Positions 17,937 through 27,070 of a stretch of DNA of 64,000 nucleotides are shown piece by piece; positions within the stretch are counted from its first letter, which is position 1, and each line of letters starts with the position of its first letter. A program made the position numbers and the translations under genes. Source of the DNA: Acidobacteriota bacterium. Lineage in GTDB: Bacteria > Acidobacteriota > Terriglobia > Bryobacterales > Bryobacteraceae. The notes beneath the pieces were generated by a model. That model saw only the letters and a list, made by a program, of their open reading frames with translations. It ran no database searches and had not been told where the DNA came from. The DNA lies in the NCBI GenBank assembly GCA_014584705.1, contig JACTMJ010000018.1, positions 62,001-126,000 of the forward strand. Direction: 5' to 3'.

Positions 17937-18878
17937 ATGAATCCCAAGCGAATTGCGCAGCCGTACAACATCTTTCGGACGGTGTTGGATGCGCTGCGCG
18001 CGCCGGTGCACTGCGTTGATAATGATCTGAGGATTATCTACTGGAACGAAGCGGCCGCCCGGCAAACCGGGTTTGAGCCGGGCGATGTGCTCTGGAAGGT
18101 GTTCAACGAGGAGATCCTGGAAGCGACCGATCTGGTCGACAGGCCAATCCTGCCCGCGCAATGCCCGCTCCGCGCCGCCATTTCCACCGGACAACCCTCC
18201 ACGCTGGAACTCCATATCCGGCGCAAGGATGGGTTGCGCATTCCGTTTTCGATGCAAGCAGCCCCGCTGCGAGACGGCGATGGGGCCATCATCGGCGCGG
18301 TTGCCAGTTGGGTGGACATCCGTAATAACATCGATTACCTCCAGGACCAGGCCGACGTTCTGCGGCGGCTAAAGCAACTGGAGAATGCCGCCTACAACGA
18401 TCTGCTCACCGGCCTCCCCAACCGCCGGGCTGCCGAGGGGCGTCTCGCCCAGGCGATCAAGCGATTCGAGGAAGAAGACACCAAGTTCGGTCTGCTGATT
18501 TTCGATATCGACAACTTCAAGCAGATCAACGATCAGAACGGGCATCCGGCAGGCGATTTTGCCCTTCGCGGCGTGGCGACGGTGCTTCGCAGCGCTCTCC
18601 GCGGTAATGACATGCTCTTCCGCTGGGGTGGCGATGAGTTCCTGGCGATCGTCACCGCGGACGACTTTCTGCAACTCGAAGTGTGCGCGGAGCGATGCCG
18701 CATGCGCGTGCAGGAAAACCGCTGGACCGACGTCGAGAACTGCCCCTCTATTACGATCTCCGTCGGCGGATCGCTCGCCACCCTTACGGACAACGTCAAC
18801 ACCCTGCTGCAACGTGCCGACGAGCAACTCTTCCAGGCCAAGACTTCCGGCCGCAACCGGATTCACGTCGCACGCTAA
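17937..18878 (+). CDS. PAS-GGDEF diguanylate cyclase
   Basis: The 313-residue cytoplasmic protein has an N-terminal PAS sensor (about residues 12-128, with IIYWNEAAARQTGFEPGD) and a C-terminal GGDEF domain (about 150-313). The catalytic signature GGDEF (231-235) is intact, as is the DNLTGLPNRR-like start (NDLLTGLPNRR). The inhibitory I-site RxxD (RGND, 222-225) lies exactly five residues before it, so product feedback by c-di-GMP is expected. I use the ATG at 17937 with an AGGAG site; an ATG at 17916 is possible. Confidence 0.92.
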   Translation: MNPKRIAQPYNIFRTVLDALRAPVHCVDNDLRIIYWNEAAARQTGFEPGDVLWKVFNEEILEATDLVDRPILPAQCPLRAAISTGQPSTLELHIRRKDGLRIPFSMQAAPLRDGDGAIIGAVASWVDIRNNIDYLQDQADVLRRLKQLENAAYNDLLTGLPNRRAAEGRLAQAIKRFEEEDTKFGLLIFDIDNFKQINDQNGHPAGDFALRGVATVLRSALRGNDMLFRWGGDEFLAIVTADDFLQLEVCAERCRMRVQENRWTDVENCPSITISVGGSLATLTDNVNTLLQRADEQLFQAKTSGRNRIHVAR

Positions 18879-18983
18879 GCGCCCGCCGGCGCCGGGGAGG
18901 CGCGCTTCGCGACCGCCCGTTCCGCGCCCGGCCGTCCCGTGCCCGGCCGTCCGCGTGCCGTTCCTTCGCGTTACCCTACGGAA

Positions 18984-19400
18984 ATGATTTCTTACCGCGT
19001 GGCGAAGGACGGATTCACATTCGATCTGGACGCCGTACTCGATCTCTACCGGGACTCTACACTGGGGGAACGGCGGCCCATTGAAGACCGCGAGCGATGG
19101 GACTCGGTTCTGCGCAACTCAAACCTCGTGGTCACCGCCTACGACGGCGATCTCCTGGTGGGCATCTCACGCTGCGTTACCGATTTCGCCTACGCCACCT
19201 ATCTCTCGGACCTGGCGGTGCGGCTTTCCCACCAGCGGCGGGGGATCGGCAAGGAGCTCATCCGCCTCACCCAGCAAGCGTGTCCGCAGGCGAACATCAT
19301 CCTCCTCTCCGCTCCCAAGGCCACGGAATACTACCCTCACGTGGGAATGAAGCAGCACCCCTCCGCCTGGACTCTCCCGAGCGGAGAGCAATTGCGCTAG
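18984..19400 (+). CDS. GNAT-family N-acetyltransferase
   Basis: The 138-residue protein is a minimal GNAT enzyme. It shows the acetyl-CoA binding motif LSHQRRGIGKELIRLT (about residues 81-96) preceded by strand YLSDLAV, and the C-terminal YYPHVGMKQ motif typical of the family (tyrosine near the active site). The substrate is unknown. It starts at the ATG at 18984; earlier in-frame codons are in a GC-rich spacer with short direct repeats. The SDR gene follows 37 bases downstream. Confidence 0.85.
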   Translation: MISYRVAKDGFTFDLDAVLDLYRDSTLGERRPIEDRERWDSVLRNSNLVVTAYDGDLLVGISRCVTDFAYATYLSDLAVRLSHQRRGIGKELIRLTQQACPQANIILLSAPKATEYYPHVGMKQHPSAWTLPSGEQLR

Positions 19401-19437
19401 CGCGGGCCAATCTTCCGCTCGGGCGATACTGGAAGCT

Positions 19438-20223
19438 ATGGCTGGCGATAAAGCAGATTGGGCGCTCGTGACCGGCGCATCGAGCGGCATTGGCATGGAG
19501 TTTGCGTGGTTGCTCGCGGCTCGCGGGTATGCGGTGGCGCTCAGCGCGCGGCGCGCGGACCGGTTGGAATCGCTCGCCGCCGAACTCGAACGGGAGTATC
19601 GGGTTCGGACCTTCGTCTTCGCATCGGATCTGGCGGAACCAGGCGCGGCTCTCCGTCTCTCCCAGGCGATTGCCGCCGAAGGAATTGAAATTGACGTGCT
19701 CGTGAACAACGCCGGGTTCGGGCTCCTGGGCAATTTCGTCGAGACACCCTGGGAGCGTGAGCGGGCGATGATCGATCTCAACGTCCGCGCTCTCGTGGAA
19801 CTCACCAAACGGTTCCTGCCGGGGATGGTGGAGCGGGGGCGCGGCCGCGTGCTCAATGTCGCCTCCACCGCCGCTTTCCAGCCCGGCCCGCTGATGGCCG
19901 TTTACTTCGCGACCAAGGCCTTCGTCCTCTCATTCTCGGAGGCCGTGAACGAAGAGCTGCGGGGAACCGGCGTGAACGTGACGACGCTCTGCCCCGGCCC
20001 GACGCAATCCGAATTCTTTGAGAAGGCGGAAGCGCGGGACCGGCAGCTCGGCAAGGGAAAACTGCCCACCGCGCGGCAGGTGGCTTCCTTCGGTATTTCC
20101 GCGCTCTTCCAAGGAAAGCGCACCGTGGTTTACGGTTTCGCGAATCGGATACTCGCCCTGCTGGGCCGCATTGCGCCCCGCGACACGGTGATTCAGGGGA
20201 CGCGCAAGGTGCTGGAGCGGTAA
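19438..20223 (+). CDS. Short-chain dehydrogenase/reductase
   Basis: The 261-residue enzyme is a classical SDR of the DltE/YqjQ type. It has the cofactor motif TGASSGIG (residues 12-19), NNAG (89-92), and the catalytic S142, Y155 and K159 (YFATK). An Arg pair after the second strand (SARRADRL) suggests NADP(H). The C-terminal region is hydrophobic (YGFANRILALLGRIAP), as in SDRs that act on lipid-like substrates. Its stop shares one base with the next gene's start (TAATG), implying coupling to the lipoprotein. Confidence 0.9.
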   Translation: MAGDKADWALVTGASSGIGMEFAWLLAARGYAVALSARRADRLESLAAELEREYRVRTFVFASDLAEPGAALRLSQAIAAEGIEIDVLVNNAGFGLLGNFVETPWERERAMIDLNVRALVELTKRFLPGMVERGRGRVLNVASTAAFQPGPLMAVYFATKAFVLSFSEAVNEELRGTGVNVTTLCPGPTQSEFFEKAEARDRQLGKGKLPTARQVASFGISALFQGKRTVVYGFANRILALLGRIAPRDTVIQGTRKVLER

Positions 20224-21191
20224 TGCGCCCCCTCTTTGCGTTTCTGTTGCTGCTGCTTGCGCTCGCATTGGGCTGCGGCCGCCGCGATGCATCCGCGCCG
20301 CCAACGGAACGCCAGCGCCAGATCGCCCGCTTGCAGGAATTCTCCCAGGAGAAGGGCATGCCGCGCACCGGCAATTTCCGTCGAGCGGACCCGCGCCGAT
20401 CCGCGTACTATCTCTGCTATTCCACGGGCAAATGGGAACTGCCGGAAGATTATAACGGGCTTCGCTACAAAGAGAGCGACGAGCACGGCTGCCGGATAAA
20501 CACGGTGAAATACGATGTTTATTTCCACCGCGTGGAAGCCGTGGCCATGGTGAACGCGCCCGTGACGCAATCGCTTGAAGCGGCCAGCGACGAGCGCGCA
20601 TTGATGGTGGCCGCGCACGAGGAAGCGCACGAAGATCCGCAGTTGCGCCGGTTTCCAGCCGAGATCGCGGAATCGGCAACCACGCTTCTGGGCATTCTTA
20701 CGGCCGCGGAGTTCGCGATGCGCGACGGCGATACCGCCACGGCCACTCACCTTTCGGAGGATGCGCGCACATTCAGCCGAAAAGCGGAGGCCGTGAACGA
20801 GTTGCACGCAAAGCTGCGGGCGCTCTATGCCGCGCATCGCGCGGGCAAGCGGGGCCGCGCCGCGACCGCCGCCGAAAAGGAGCGGCTGTTCGCCGGGCAT
20901 GCGGATGCCTGCAAAGCCTTCGGAAACGCCCACAGCATCAATCCATGCCTGCCCGCGAGCAACAATGCGGGCCTCGCGTTTGACCACACCTACACGCGTG
21001 CCTATCCCTTGCTCTACGCACTGTTTGAGGCCTGCCATTCCGATCTCGATGTCTTCCTCGGCACGCTGCGTAAGATCGGCGAGCAACTGAGTGCCAAGGG
21101 GCCGCAAGGCCGCCGGGCCGAGGAGGCCGAGCGGCACATTCGTGAGGCGATCGATCATGGCGTCCAGGGTCGCGCAAAGAGCGCACCTTAG
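20223..21191 (+). CDS. Lipoprotein with HExxH motif, possible metallo-aminopeptidase-like protein
   Basis: The 322-residue product has a lipoprotein signal peptide (LLLLLALALGCG, lipobox Cys18). It contains HEEAHEDPQ (H132, E133, H136) followed 13-18 residues later by Glu residues in PAEIAES, a gluzincin-like zinc site. A later segment, SNNAGLAFDHTYTRAYPLLYALF, recalls the C-terminal signature of the predicted aminopeptidases of COG4324/PF10023. That similarity is my judgement by eye and is weak. It would sit at a membrane facing the periplasm. It is coupled to the SDR gene upstream. Confidence 0.6.
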   Translation: MRPLFAFLLLLLALALGCGRRDASAPPTERQRQIARLQEFSQEKGMPRTGNFRRADPRRSAYYLCYSTGKWELPEDYNGLRYKESDEHGCRINTVKYDVYFHRVEAVAMVNAPVTQSLEAASDERALMVAAHEEAHEDPQLRRFPAEIAESATTLLGILTAAEFAMRDGDTATATHLSEDARTFSRKAEAVNELHAKLRALYAAHRAGKRGRAATAAEKERLFAGHADACKAFGNAHSINPCLPASNNAGLAFDHTYTRAYPLLYALFEACHSDLDVFLGTLRKIGEQLSAKGPQGRRAEEAERHIREAIDHGVQGRAKSAP

Positions 21192-21237
21192 CGGCAGGGG
21201 CCTCTGATACAGTCAAAGGAAAGGGTTTCGGCCGACG

Positions 21238-22653
21238 ATGATACTTGCTTTCCTGCTTGCCGCCGCATCCATTTTCTCGTTCAACGATTGTGTTCCGGCG
21301 CGGTGGCCGTCGGGCGATGCAAAGTCGCTTGCGCTACTCGAAAACTCACCGGTGAACTGCCTGGTAGTGGAGAGCGCGGCCTTGAACCCGGCATTCGTCT
21401 CCGCCGCCCGCGAGCGCAAGCTCCATCTGCTTGCCGATATCTCCAAATCTCCGGACGATGCGGCGAAAGCCCTCGCCGCGAATGTAGACGCGCTGTACCT
21501 GGAAGGGACGGCTCCGGAATCCCTCGTCGGTCGGCTGCGCGCGCTGGCCGCGGCGGCGGGGAAGCGCGTCGTCTGGCTTCCGGACCGCAGCCACATGCCC
21601 TTGCGCCGGACCGGAGCGGACGCACCGGCGGTGCTCGGCAGTTATCAGGGCCTCTGGCCGGGGGTGAAGCTCGGCCATGAGGGGGAGGCGGAGGCGGCGC
21701 CATCCGGGCCGCCATGGATCGAAACCAATTCCGGATTCCTGCGCTTTGCCCGGACCGAAGCTCCCACGGGCGTCCCGGTGTGGATTGCCAATCGCCCGCC
21801 GGAAGACCGGGCCGTGTCCGCGGAGCGGTATCTCCAATCCATTGGCGATGCAGCCATGGCGGGTGCGCATTGGGTGCTTTCCTTCGACGCCGCCATGGCA
21901 AAGAGCCTGCTCTCCGGGGACGCGGACGCGCTGAAAGCATGGGAGCGCATCAACACCGTGCTTCGCTTCTTCCAGCGGCACCGCGATCTTACCTCTCTGC
22001 CCGATTACAGCAAACTCGCCATCGTGCAGGATGTGGATTCCGGCGCGCTGGTCTCCGGCAGCGTGCTCGACATGGTGAGTTCGAAGCACGTGCCCGCATT
22101 CGTCGTGCCTCCCGGAGCGTTGGGCACGGCAGCGATGCCGGAGCTGAAATTGATGCTGAATATCGCGCCCCAGTCGCTCACCGAAGAGCAGAAAGCGATG
22201 TTGCGCCAGGAAGCGCGCAAAGGCGTGATGCTGATCAACGGCCCGCCCCAATGGAAGCTCGCGCTGCCGCCAGCGAGCGAGATTACGTTTACCGAAGGCC
22301 AGATCAAGCAACTCGACGAGGTTTGGAGCGAAATCAATCGCACGCTGGGCCGGGACAATTTCGCCGTTCGCGTATTTGGCGCTCCCGCCATGCTCTCTAA
22401 TTTGAAAGCGTCGCCCGACGGCAACAGGCTGGCGCTGCTGCTGGTGAATTACTCGGATTACCCGGTGGAGGCGATCACCGTTCACGCGCTTGGAAAGTTC
22501 GCGAAGGCGACGCTTCTGGTGCCGGAGGGAACGGCGGGTGTGGAACTCTTCGATTTTGAAGACGGGTCAGGGGCCGATATCAGCAAGGTGAACGACGTGG
22601 CGATTCTGGTCCTGGAACGGACGTCTGGATCAGGCGGAGCGAAAACGGAATAG
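21238..22653 (+). CDS. Exported protein of unknown function
   Basis: I do not recognise a firm family. The 471-residue product starts with a signal sequence (MILAFLLAAASIFS). Its first part has repeating strand/helix units (LVVESAALNPAFVS, LHLLADISKSPDDA, DALYLEG), as in a TIM-barrel glycosidase-like fold. The last hundred residues (LALLLVNYSDYPVEAITVH and onward) resemble a C-terminal beta-sandwich of such enzymes. Catalytic residues cannot be assigned. It lies 46 bases after the lipoprotein gene and overlaps the convergent DUF362 gene by 24 bases. Confidence 0.7.
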   Translation: MILAFLLAAASIFSFNDCVPARWPSGDAKSLALLENSPVNCLVVESAALNPAFVSAARERKLHLLADISKSPDDAAKALAANVDALYLEGTAPESLVGRLRALAAAAGKRVVWLPDRSHMPLRRTGADAPAVLGSYQGLWPGVKLGHEGEAEAAPSGPPWIETNSGFLRFARTEAPTGVPVWIANRPPEDRAVSAERYLQSIGDAAMAGAHWVLSFDAAMAKSLLSGDADALKAWERINTVLRFFQRHRDLTSLPDYSKLAIVQDVDSGALVSGSVLDMVSSKHVPAFVVPPGALGTAAMPELKLMLNIAPQSLTEEQKAMLRQEARKGVMLINGPPQWKLALPPASEITFTEGQIKQLDEVWSEINRTLGRDNFAVRVFGAPAMLSNLKASPDGNRLALLLVNYSDYPVEAITVHALGKFAKATLLVPEGTAGVELFDFEDGSGADISKVNDVAILVLERTSGSGGAKTE

Positions 22654-23838
22654 CCCGTCCTTGAGCGAGAGACCGCGGACGTCGATTCGCTTTACGTCGG
22701 CCGTGCCCAGCCCGAGCTGCTCCGCCAGCAGAAACTGGTTGTCGCAGGCGGAAAACGCGCCGGTACGATGAGCGGCGCGGGCGTCATACCCCATGAGCGT
22801 CGTGGCCACGGCATCCGTGTTTACCGCATTCGTGCCCAGAATCAGCAGGCCAGGCTTTACCAGATCCACGTTGCTCACCCAGGGGCCCTCGCCGCCCCGC
22901 ATCGTCTCAACGCCGTCGATGAAGGAAAGCCCAATCGGCAGGGCCGCATTCAGTTCGGCCACAATGCGGGGAATCCGGTAATGCTGGCTTCGGTCGCTGG
23001 CACGGTTGATCTCGGAAGGGGCGCTTTTTGAGGGCTGCCGGGACCCGCTATGGCACACTGTCCCGCGACCGGTCGTGGGCTTCTCGTTCGGTTCGTCGAC
23101 GCCGGCGTCGTCGCCATAGATCGAAGCTGGCGTGCAGCCGAAGATATTCTTCATGGAAAGCGTCACGCCGGTGGTGACATGGTCCTTGAGCTTCGCCATG
23201 GAAACCAGCACGTCCGTCTCGGCATACACAGGGTGCAAATCGTAGCCTGGGAAAATGTACGCCTTGCCGGGCACGGGAAACCGGGCATAACCGCGGGCCG
23301 CGGACACCGGGTTCCGGTTGACGAGCGCGTTGGTGTTGACGAACTCCACCTTTGGCGCCGCGCTCTGGAGCATGCGCACGTTCCAGCCGGATTCGAGAAG
23401 ATACTCCTCAAGCGGCCCGCCCGTGCCCCAGCAGCTTTCAACGAAACGAACCCGGCGCGCTCCCGCCTCGGAAATGAGCGTTGCGAGAATCGCAGCGGTT
23501 CGCGGGTGGGTGTAGTGCGTATTGCCCAGCGGGCGTCCGCGAAAACGAAGCGCGGGGCTCCCGGTCAGGTTGAGCTTGATCGTGACCGTCTTGCCCTTCA
23601 CAATCGGAGCGAGTCCGCCGATCTGATCGCTCAGCCCCCGGAGGATGGAAGGGAGGTTGGCGTCGTACGCATTGCAGCGCGCAACGGCTACGGGTGCGCT
23701 CGGCAGGCTGCCTGCCTTCGGGTTCGACGCTTCCGCTTCCCGTGGCCAGAGCGCGCCGGCGGCGACGCCCGCGCCAAGGCTTCGCAACACGTTGCGGCGG
23801 GAACACGGAGTTGCGCGGTTCGCGGCTGGAATACCCAT
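22630..23838 (-). CDS. Tat-exported DUF362 family protein
   Basis: The 402-residue protein begins with a twin-arginine signal (CSRRNVLRSLGAGVAAGAL) and has DUF362 landmarks: VTIKLNLTG, RFVESCWG, a VLVSMAKLKDHVTTGVTLSMKN block and the closing LGTNAVNTDAVATTLMGYD. In other DUF362 proteins a ferredoxin domain may follow; none is present here. The function of the family is not known. The ATG at 23838 places the Tat signal at the N-terminus; a longer frame upstream would overlap the adaptor gene. It is 77 bases downstream of the efflux adaptor gene. Confidence 0.87.
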   Translation of the reverse strand: MGIPAANRATPCSRRNVLRSLGAGVAAGALWPREAEASNPKAGSLPSAPVAVARCNAYDANLPSILRGLSDQIGGLAPIVKGKTVTIKLNLTGSPALRFRGRPLGNTHYTHPRTAAILATLISEAGARRVRFVESCWGTGGPLEEYLLESGWNVRMLQSAAPKVEFVNTNALVNRNPVSAARGYARFPVPGKAYIFPGYDLHPVYAETDVLVSMAKLKDHVTTGVTLSMKNIFGCTPASIYGDDAGVDEPNEKPTTGRGTVCHSGSRQPSKSAPSEINRASDRSQHYRIPRIVAELNAALPIGLSFIDGVETMRGGEGPWVSNVDLVKPGLLILGTNAVNTDAVATTLMGYDARAAHRTGAFSACDNQFLLAEQLGLGTADVKRIDVRGLSLKDGLFRFRSA

Positions 23839-23915
23839 CTGTCTAAAAGTGTAGATGATCGTTGGATCGGGCGCACCGCAACATTTTGCACGAGACGCTT
23901 TCTTCCGTCGCGGCT

Positions 23916-25130
23916 TCAGGGATAAACCGGCTTCACTTCCATTCCCTCCCTCAGTTCGCGGTCGTTGGTGAGAACGACAGAGTCGCCTTCGCCGAGGCCC
24001 TTCTCCACCTGCGCAGACGTCAGGTTTGAAATGCCGGTTTCGATCGGCTGCCAGTGGATCGATGATCCCGACAGCTTCCAAACCCCGTCCACCCCAAGCC
24101 GGCGGCGCAGGGCCTGTTTCGGAACCACCAGGGCCTTCGCCACGCGTGCCGTTTCAATCTCCACATTTACGTTCGTTCCCGGCAGCAGTTCGCGGTCCGG
24201 GTTATCGATCAGGCAGATCACTTCCCCCACCTGCCGTGTGCCGAATGCCTGCACGCGGGTGGGCAATTGGTTCACCTTCCCGGTCCATTTCCGGCCCGGC
24301 TTTGCGTCCCAGCCGATGGTGACGGGCTGCCCGATTTGCAGCTTGCCCAGCTCCGGTTCGTCCACGTACACGGAGAGCCGCACCGTGCGGAGATCCCCAA
24401 CCCGGCCCACCAGGTCCCCGGGGTTCAGCCATGCTCCGGGCTGCACCGCAAACTCGTACAGCACGCCGCCGATGGGGCTGTGGACGTTGCGCTGCCCCGC
24501 GATGCGCCGGGCCTCGCCCAGCGCCGTGCGGGCAAGCTCCACGGCGGATTGCGCCTCCGCGCTGTCCGCCGGCGACACCATCGTGCCGCGCTGCCGTTCG
24601 AGCCCTTCGATGCGCGCCTGGAGCCGAGCCACCTCCGCTTCCTGCCTTCGCAATTCCTCGGGCGTAGCCGCTTTCTGTTCCACCAGCCGCCCCAGGGCTT
24701 CGGCTTCCCGTTTCGCGGCCCGTTGTTCCAGCCGTGCGGCCTCGATGCTTGCATCCAGTTCCGCCCTGGCCTTCGGCGGCCCTCCCGCGCGAAGTTGGCG
24801 CAATCGGGCTTCCGCGGAGCGGAGCGTGGCCTCCGCATCGTGAATCCGTGCCTGCGCCTCGCCGGCGTCAAATTGCAGCAGGGGCTCTCCGGCACGCAAC
24901 GGGTCGCCCTGTTTCACCAGGATCGTCGCCACCCGTCCGCTCCCGGCGGAGCGGATCTCCGCACTCTGCCGCGGCTCCACCTGTCCGTTCGTGATCAATG
25001 TGCTCACCAGGTCTTCCCGGCTGACTTTACCGAACGGCACCTCCGGCGGCGCGGATCGCAAAAAGCTGAAAATGGCGATCACGCCGAGCGTCGCCAGCAC
25101 CAACAGGACAATCCATCGTCTAAGACTCAA
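23916..25130 (-). CDS. HlyD/RND-type periplasmic adaptor (membrane fusion protein)
   Basis: The 404-residue protein has one N-terminal membrane anchor (RRWIVLLVLATLGVIAIFSFL), a split lipoyl domain (SGRVATILVKQGDPLRAGEPLLQFD and SPIGGVLYEFAVQPGAWLNPGDLVG), a coiled-coil hairpin of about 130 residues between the halves, and beta-barrel/membrane-proximal domains. It should link an inner-membrane pump to an outer-membrane channel. I choose a TTG start at 25130 because GAGGAG lies eight bases upstream and the anchor follows at once; no ATG fits. No pump or TolC gene adjoins it. Confidence 0.85.
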   Translation of the reverse strand: MSLRRWIVLLVLATLGVIAIFSFLRSAPPEVPFGKVSREDLVSTLITNGQVEPRQSAEIRSAGSGRVATILVKQGDPLRAGEPLLQFDAGEAQARIHDAEATLRSAEARLRQLRAGGPPKARAELDASIEAARLEQRAAKREAEALGRLVEQKAATPEELRRQEAEVARLQARIEGLERQRGTMVSPADSAEAQSAVELARTALGEARRIAGQRNVHSPIGGVLYEFAVQPGAWLNPGDLVGRVGDLRTVRLSVYVDEPELGKLQIGQPVTIGWDAKPGRKWTGKVNQLPTRVQAFGTRQVGEVICLIDNPDRELLPGTNVNVEIETARVAKALVVPKQALRRRLGVDGVWKLSGSSIHWQPIETGISNLTSAQVEKGLGEGDSVVLTNDRELREGMEVKPVYP

Positions 25131-25195
25131 GCGGATATCTCCTCGATCCCAATCGGCGTTTCCGCGGCCAAAGCCTTCTCGCCAATCATGCCCGT

Positions 25196-25750
25196 TCAGC
25201 GAACCGGCCCCGCGCAATAGTCGAACAGCAATTGCCATTCCGCCCGCTGGATCTCCAGGGCAACGCGGTGGTGGCGATGCTCCGGGTCCGTCCCAACGGA
25301 ATCGCACAGGTCCACGAACCACGGTGCGTCCCATGGTTCGGGCGTCGCCAAATCGGACCCATTCCGCACCGCAATCTCGCGGGCCTCTTCCCCGAGCGCT
25401 GCGTCAATCGGGTGTCGCCCCGCCTGCCGGAACCAGTACTTCGCGTTCCACGGGTCCGGTTCCTGACGGTGAAGAATCGCGTGCCAATACGCGCCTTCCG
25501 GGCTGTGGGTGGCTTGTGCGGCCTGATGGGATTCCTCCAGACACGAAAAATACAGCCAGAGCCCGGCAACCGCCCCCTCGGGAGACCGTCCCCCCGCCAG
25601 ATCTTCCCGGCATTCCCCCTCGCGAAGACGCCGGGAAGCCTCTTCGGAAGAGCACGTTCCGCGTGCCAGAGGCATCAGCCGCTCGCCGCTACCGTCCAGA
25701 GCGAGCAGCGCCGCCACGGACTTGCCATACCGTGCGGGATCAAAGTGCAT
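25196..25750 (-). CDS. Conserved protein of unknown function
   Basis: I do not recognise a named family. The 184-residue cytoplasmic protein is rich in Trp, Arg and acidic residues. Its central block HAILHRQEPDPWNAKYWFRQ (about residues 89-108) looks like a conserved signature. It has no signal peptide or membrane segment. A His/Glu-rich HRHHRVALEIQRAEW stretch lies near the C-terminus. It precedes the efflux adaptor by 65 bases on the same strand and may share its transcript. Confidence 0.75.
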   Translation of the reverse strand: MHFDPARYGKSVAALLALDGSGERLMPLARGTCSSEEASRRLREGECREDLAGGRSPEGAVAGLWLYFSCLEESHQAAQATHSPEGAYWHAILHRQEPDPWNAKYWFRQAGRHPIDAALGEEAREIAVRNGSDLATPEPWDAPWFVDLCDSVGTDPEHRHHRVALEIQRAEWQLLFDYCAGPVR

Positions 25751-26011
25751 AATCGCATCTTAATGCACCCGCATCCTTTACCGGAATTTCGGTGTGCGAA
25801 CCCATAAGCCGCACCGGGCTTCGCCTGAGCGCGTTACCGCCGATACGGGTATTCCTGGAACTCATGGAGCCAACAGGCCATTGAAAATCCGCTTCAATCG
25901 TGCAATCCTTGCCAAGGGCCATTCGATCCTGCTTGGTTCTCGAAGCGTTTCGAGGCCCCGGAACGTCTCTGATAGTGTTGGTTTCCTCCCTGTCAGGCAA
26001 CTGCGGAGAGT

Positions 26012-26353
26012 ATGGCAACTTTTTTCATCAAACGCCTTCGGCCCTTCCTGCAAGAGAAGTGTAAATGGTCCCCAATCGGCGGACCGCTTAGCCCGCTCAA
26101 AGTAAACGACTTTCTGGATGACGGCGAAGTTCCGGCGGACAGCCTGTATCATGCCTGGGCGCTGCTTCGCGAACAATCGAGAGACCTTCGCGTGGGCGAT
26201 TTGCTGGTTACGGAGAGCGAATCGGTTTTTGTCTGCACGTATTCCGGTTTCGAGGAAGCGTCCTGGTTGCCCGCGGCCGTCGCTCCGGTGCCGGATGAAA
26301 AGGATTCGGGGCGAGACGCCGTCGCCTCCCAGATCGCGGAAGCGGGTTCCTGA
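26012..26353 (+). CDS. Small protein of unknown function
   Basis: I do not recognise this 113-residue protein. It has a basic N-terminus, a VGDLLVTESESVFVCTYSGFEE stretch that looks like paired beta strands (about residues 68-88), and an acidic tail. GGAGAG lies only one base before the ATG at 26012, so the exact start is uncertain. It precedes the 2H phosphoesterase gene by 63 bases on the same strand, which makes a joint transcript plausible. Confidence 0.5.
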   Translation: MATFFIKRLRPFLQEKCKWSPIGGPLSPLKVNDFLDDGEVPADSLYHAWALLREQSRDLRVGDLLVTESESVFVCTYSGFEEASWLPAAVAPVPDEKDSGRDAVASQIAEAGS

Positions 26354-26416
26354 CCGGGATTCCCGGCCGGCGTCGGTGAGAGGATCCCCTCGGATCCTTT
26401 GGCAAGGTGGAGAAAA

Positions 26417-26989
26417 ATGGATCTGGCCCATTACAGAGCAAGGGTTTTCAATACTTATGCACTGGTAACGTATATCCCGGAGCCGCTGGGTCGTTTTCTT
26501 GACGAACTCAGTTGCTCGCTCGTTCCCGGGTGCCGCTCTCACTCTCACGTCACTTTGCTCCCGCCGCGCCATTTGAACGGCTCCGTGGAGGAGGCCCTGG
26601 AAGTGTTGGCCGCGCAGACCCGCACTATCGCCCCATTTGAATTACAAATCACGGATATCGAAATTTTTAATGTGACGTCCGTGATCTATGCCAATATCGG
26701 CCTTGGGCGCGAGAGGCTCCTGGAGTTGCACAAGCAACTGAATGTGGGCGCGCTCCATTACGAAGAGCGATTTGACTTCCATCCGCACGTGACGCTCGCG
26801 ATTGATACGGAGCACGAAGATATCGGCGAGCTTGCCGATGAGGCCCGGAGGCGCTGGCGCGATTACCCCCGCAGCCGCCGCTTTCTGGTGGAAACCTTCA
26901 ACTTCGTTCACAACGTCGCGGTAAAGGATTGGGAGGAGATCGCCGTCTACGATCTCGTCGGGAACGCCCATTCCAGGCAGGAGTGCTAA
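26417..26989 (+). CDS. 2H phosphoesterase (2'-5' RNA ligase superfamily)
   Basis: The 190-residue protein carries the two HxT/S-type catalytic motifs of the 2H superfamily, HSHVTLLPPRH (about residues 42-52) and HPHVTLAI (about 121-128), separated by the usual 75-80 residues. These enzymes act on 2',3'-cyclic phosphates or 2'-5' linkages in RNA. The ATG at 26417 follows GGTGGAG, a good ribosome site. Later genes on this strand include xerD and a CCA-adding homologue, so an RNA-repair role is possible but not shown. Confidence 0.88.
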   Translation: MDLAHYRARVFNTYALVTYIPEPLGRFLDELSCSLVPGCRSHSHVTLLPPRHLNGSVEEALEVLAAQTRTIAPFELQITDIEIFNVTSVIYANIGLGRERLLELHKQLNVGALHYEERFDFHPHVTLAIDTEHEDIGELADEARRRWRDYPRSRRFLVETFNFVHNVAVKDWEEIAVYDLVGNAHSRQEC

Positions 26990-27070
26990 CGGCGAACGCG
27001 GAATGCCCGAAGCGCCGGGCAACGAACGCGAAACGTACGGAGCGCCGAGCTCGCCCGCGCGGATTCCTCT

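Noticed and set aside
18897..18960. GC-rich spacer with GCCCGGCCGTCC-like direct repeats before the GNAT gene
   Set aside because: Only two imperfect copies; too short to call a repeat array or regulatory element.
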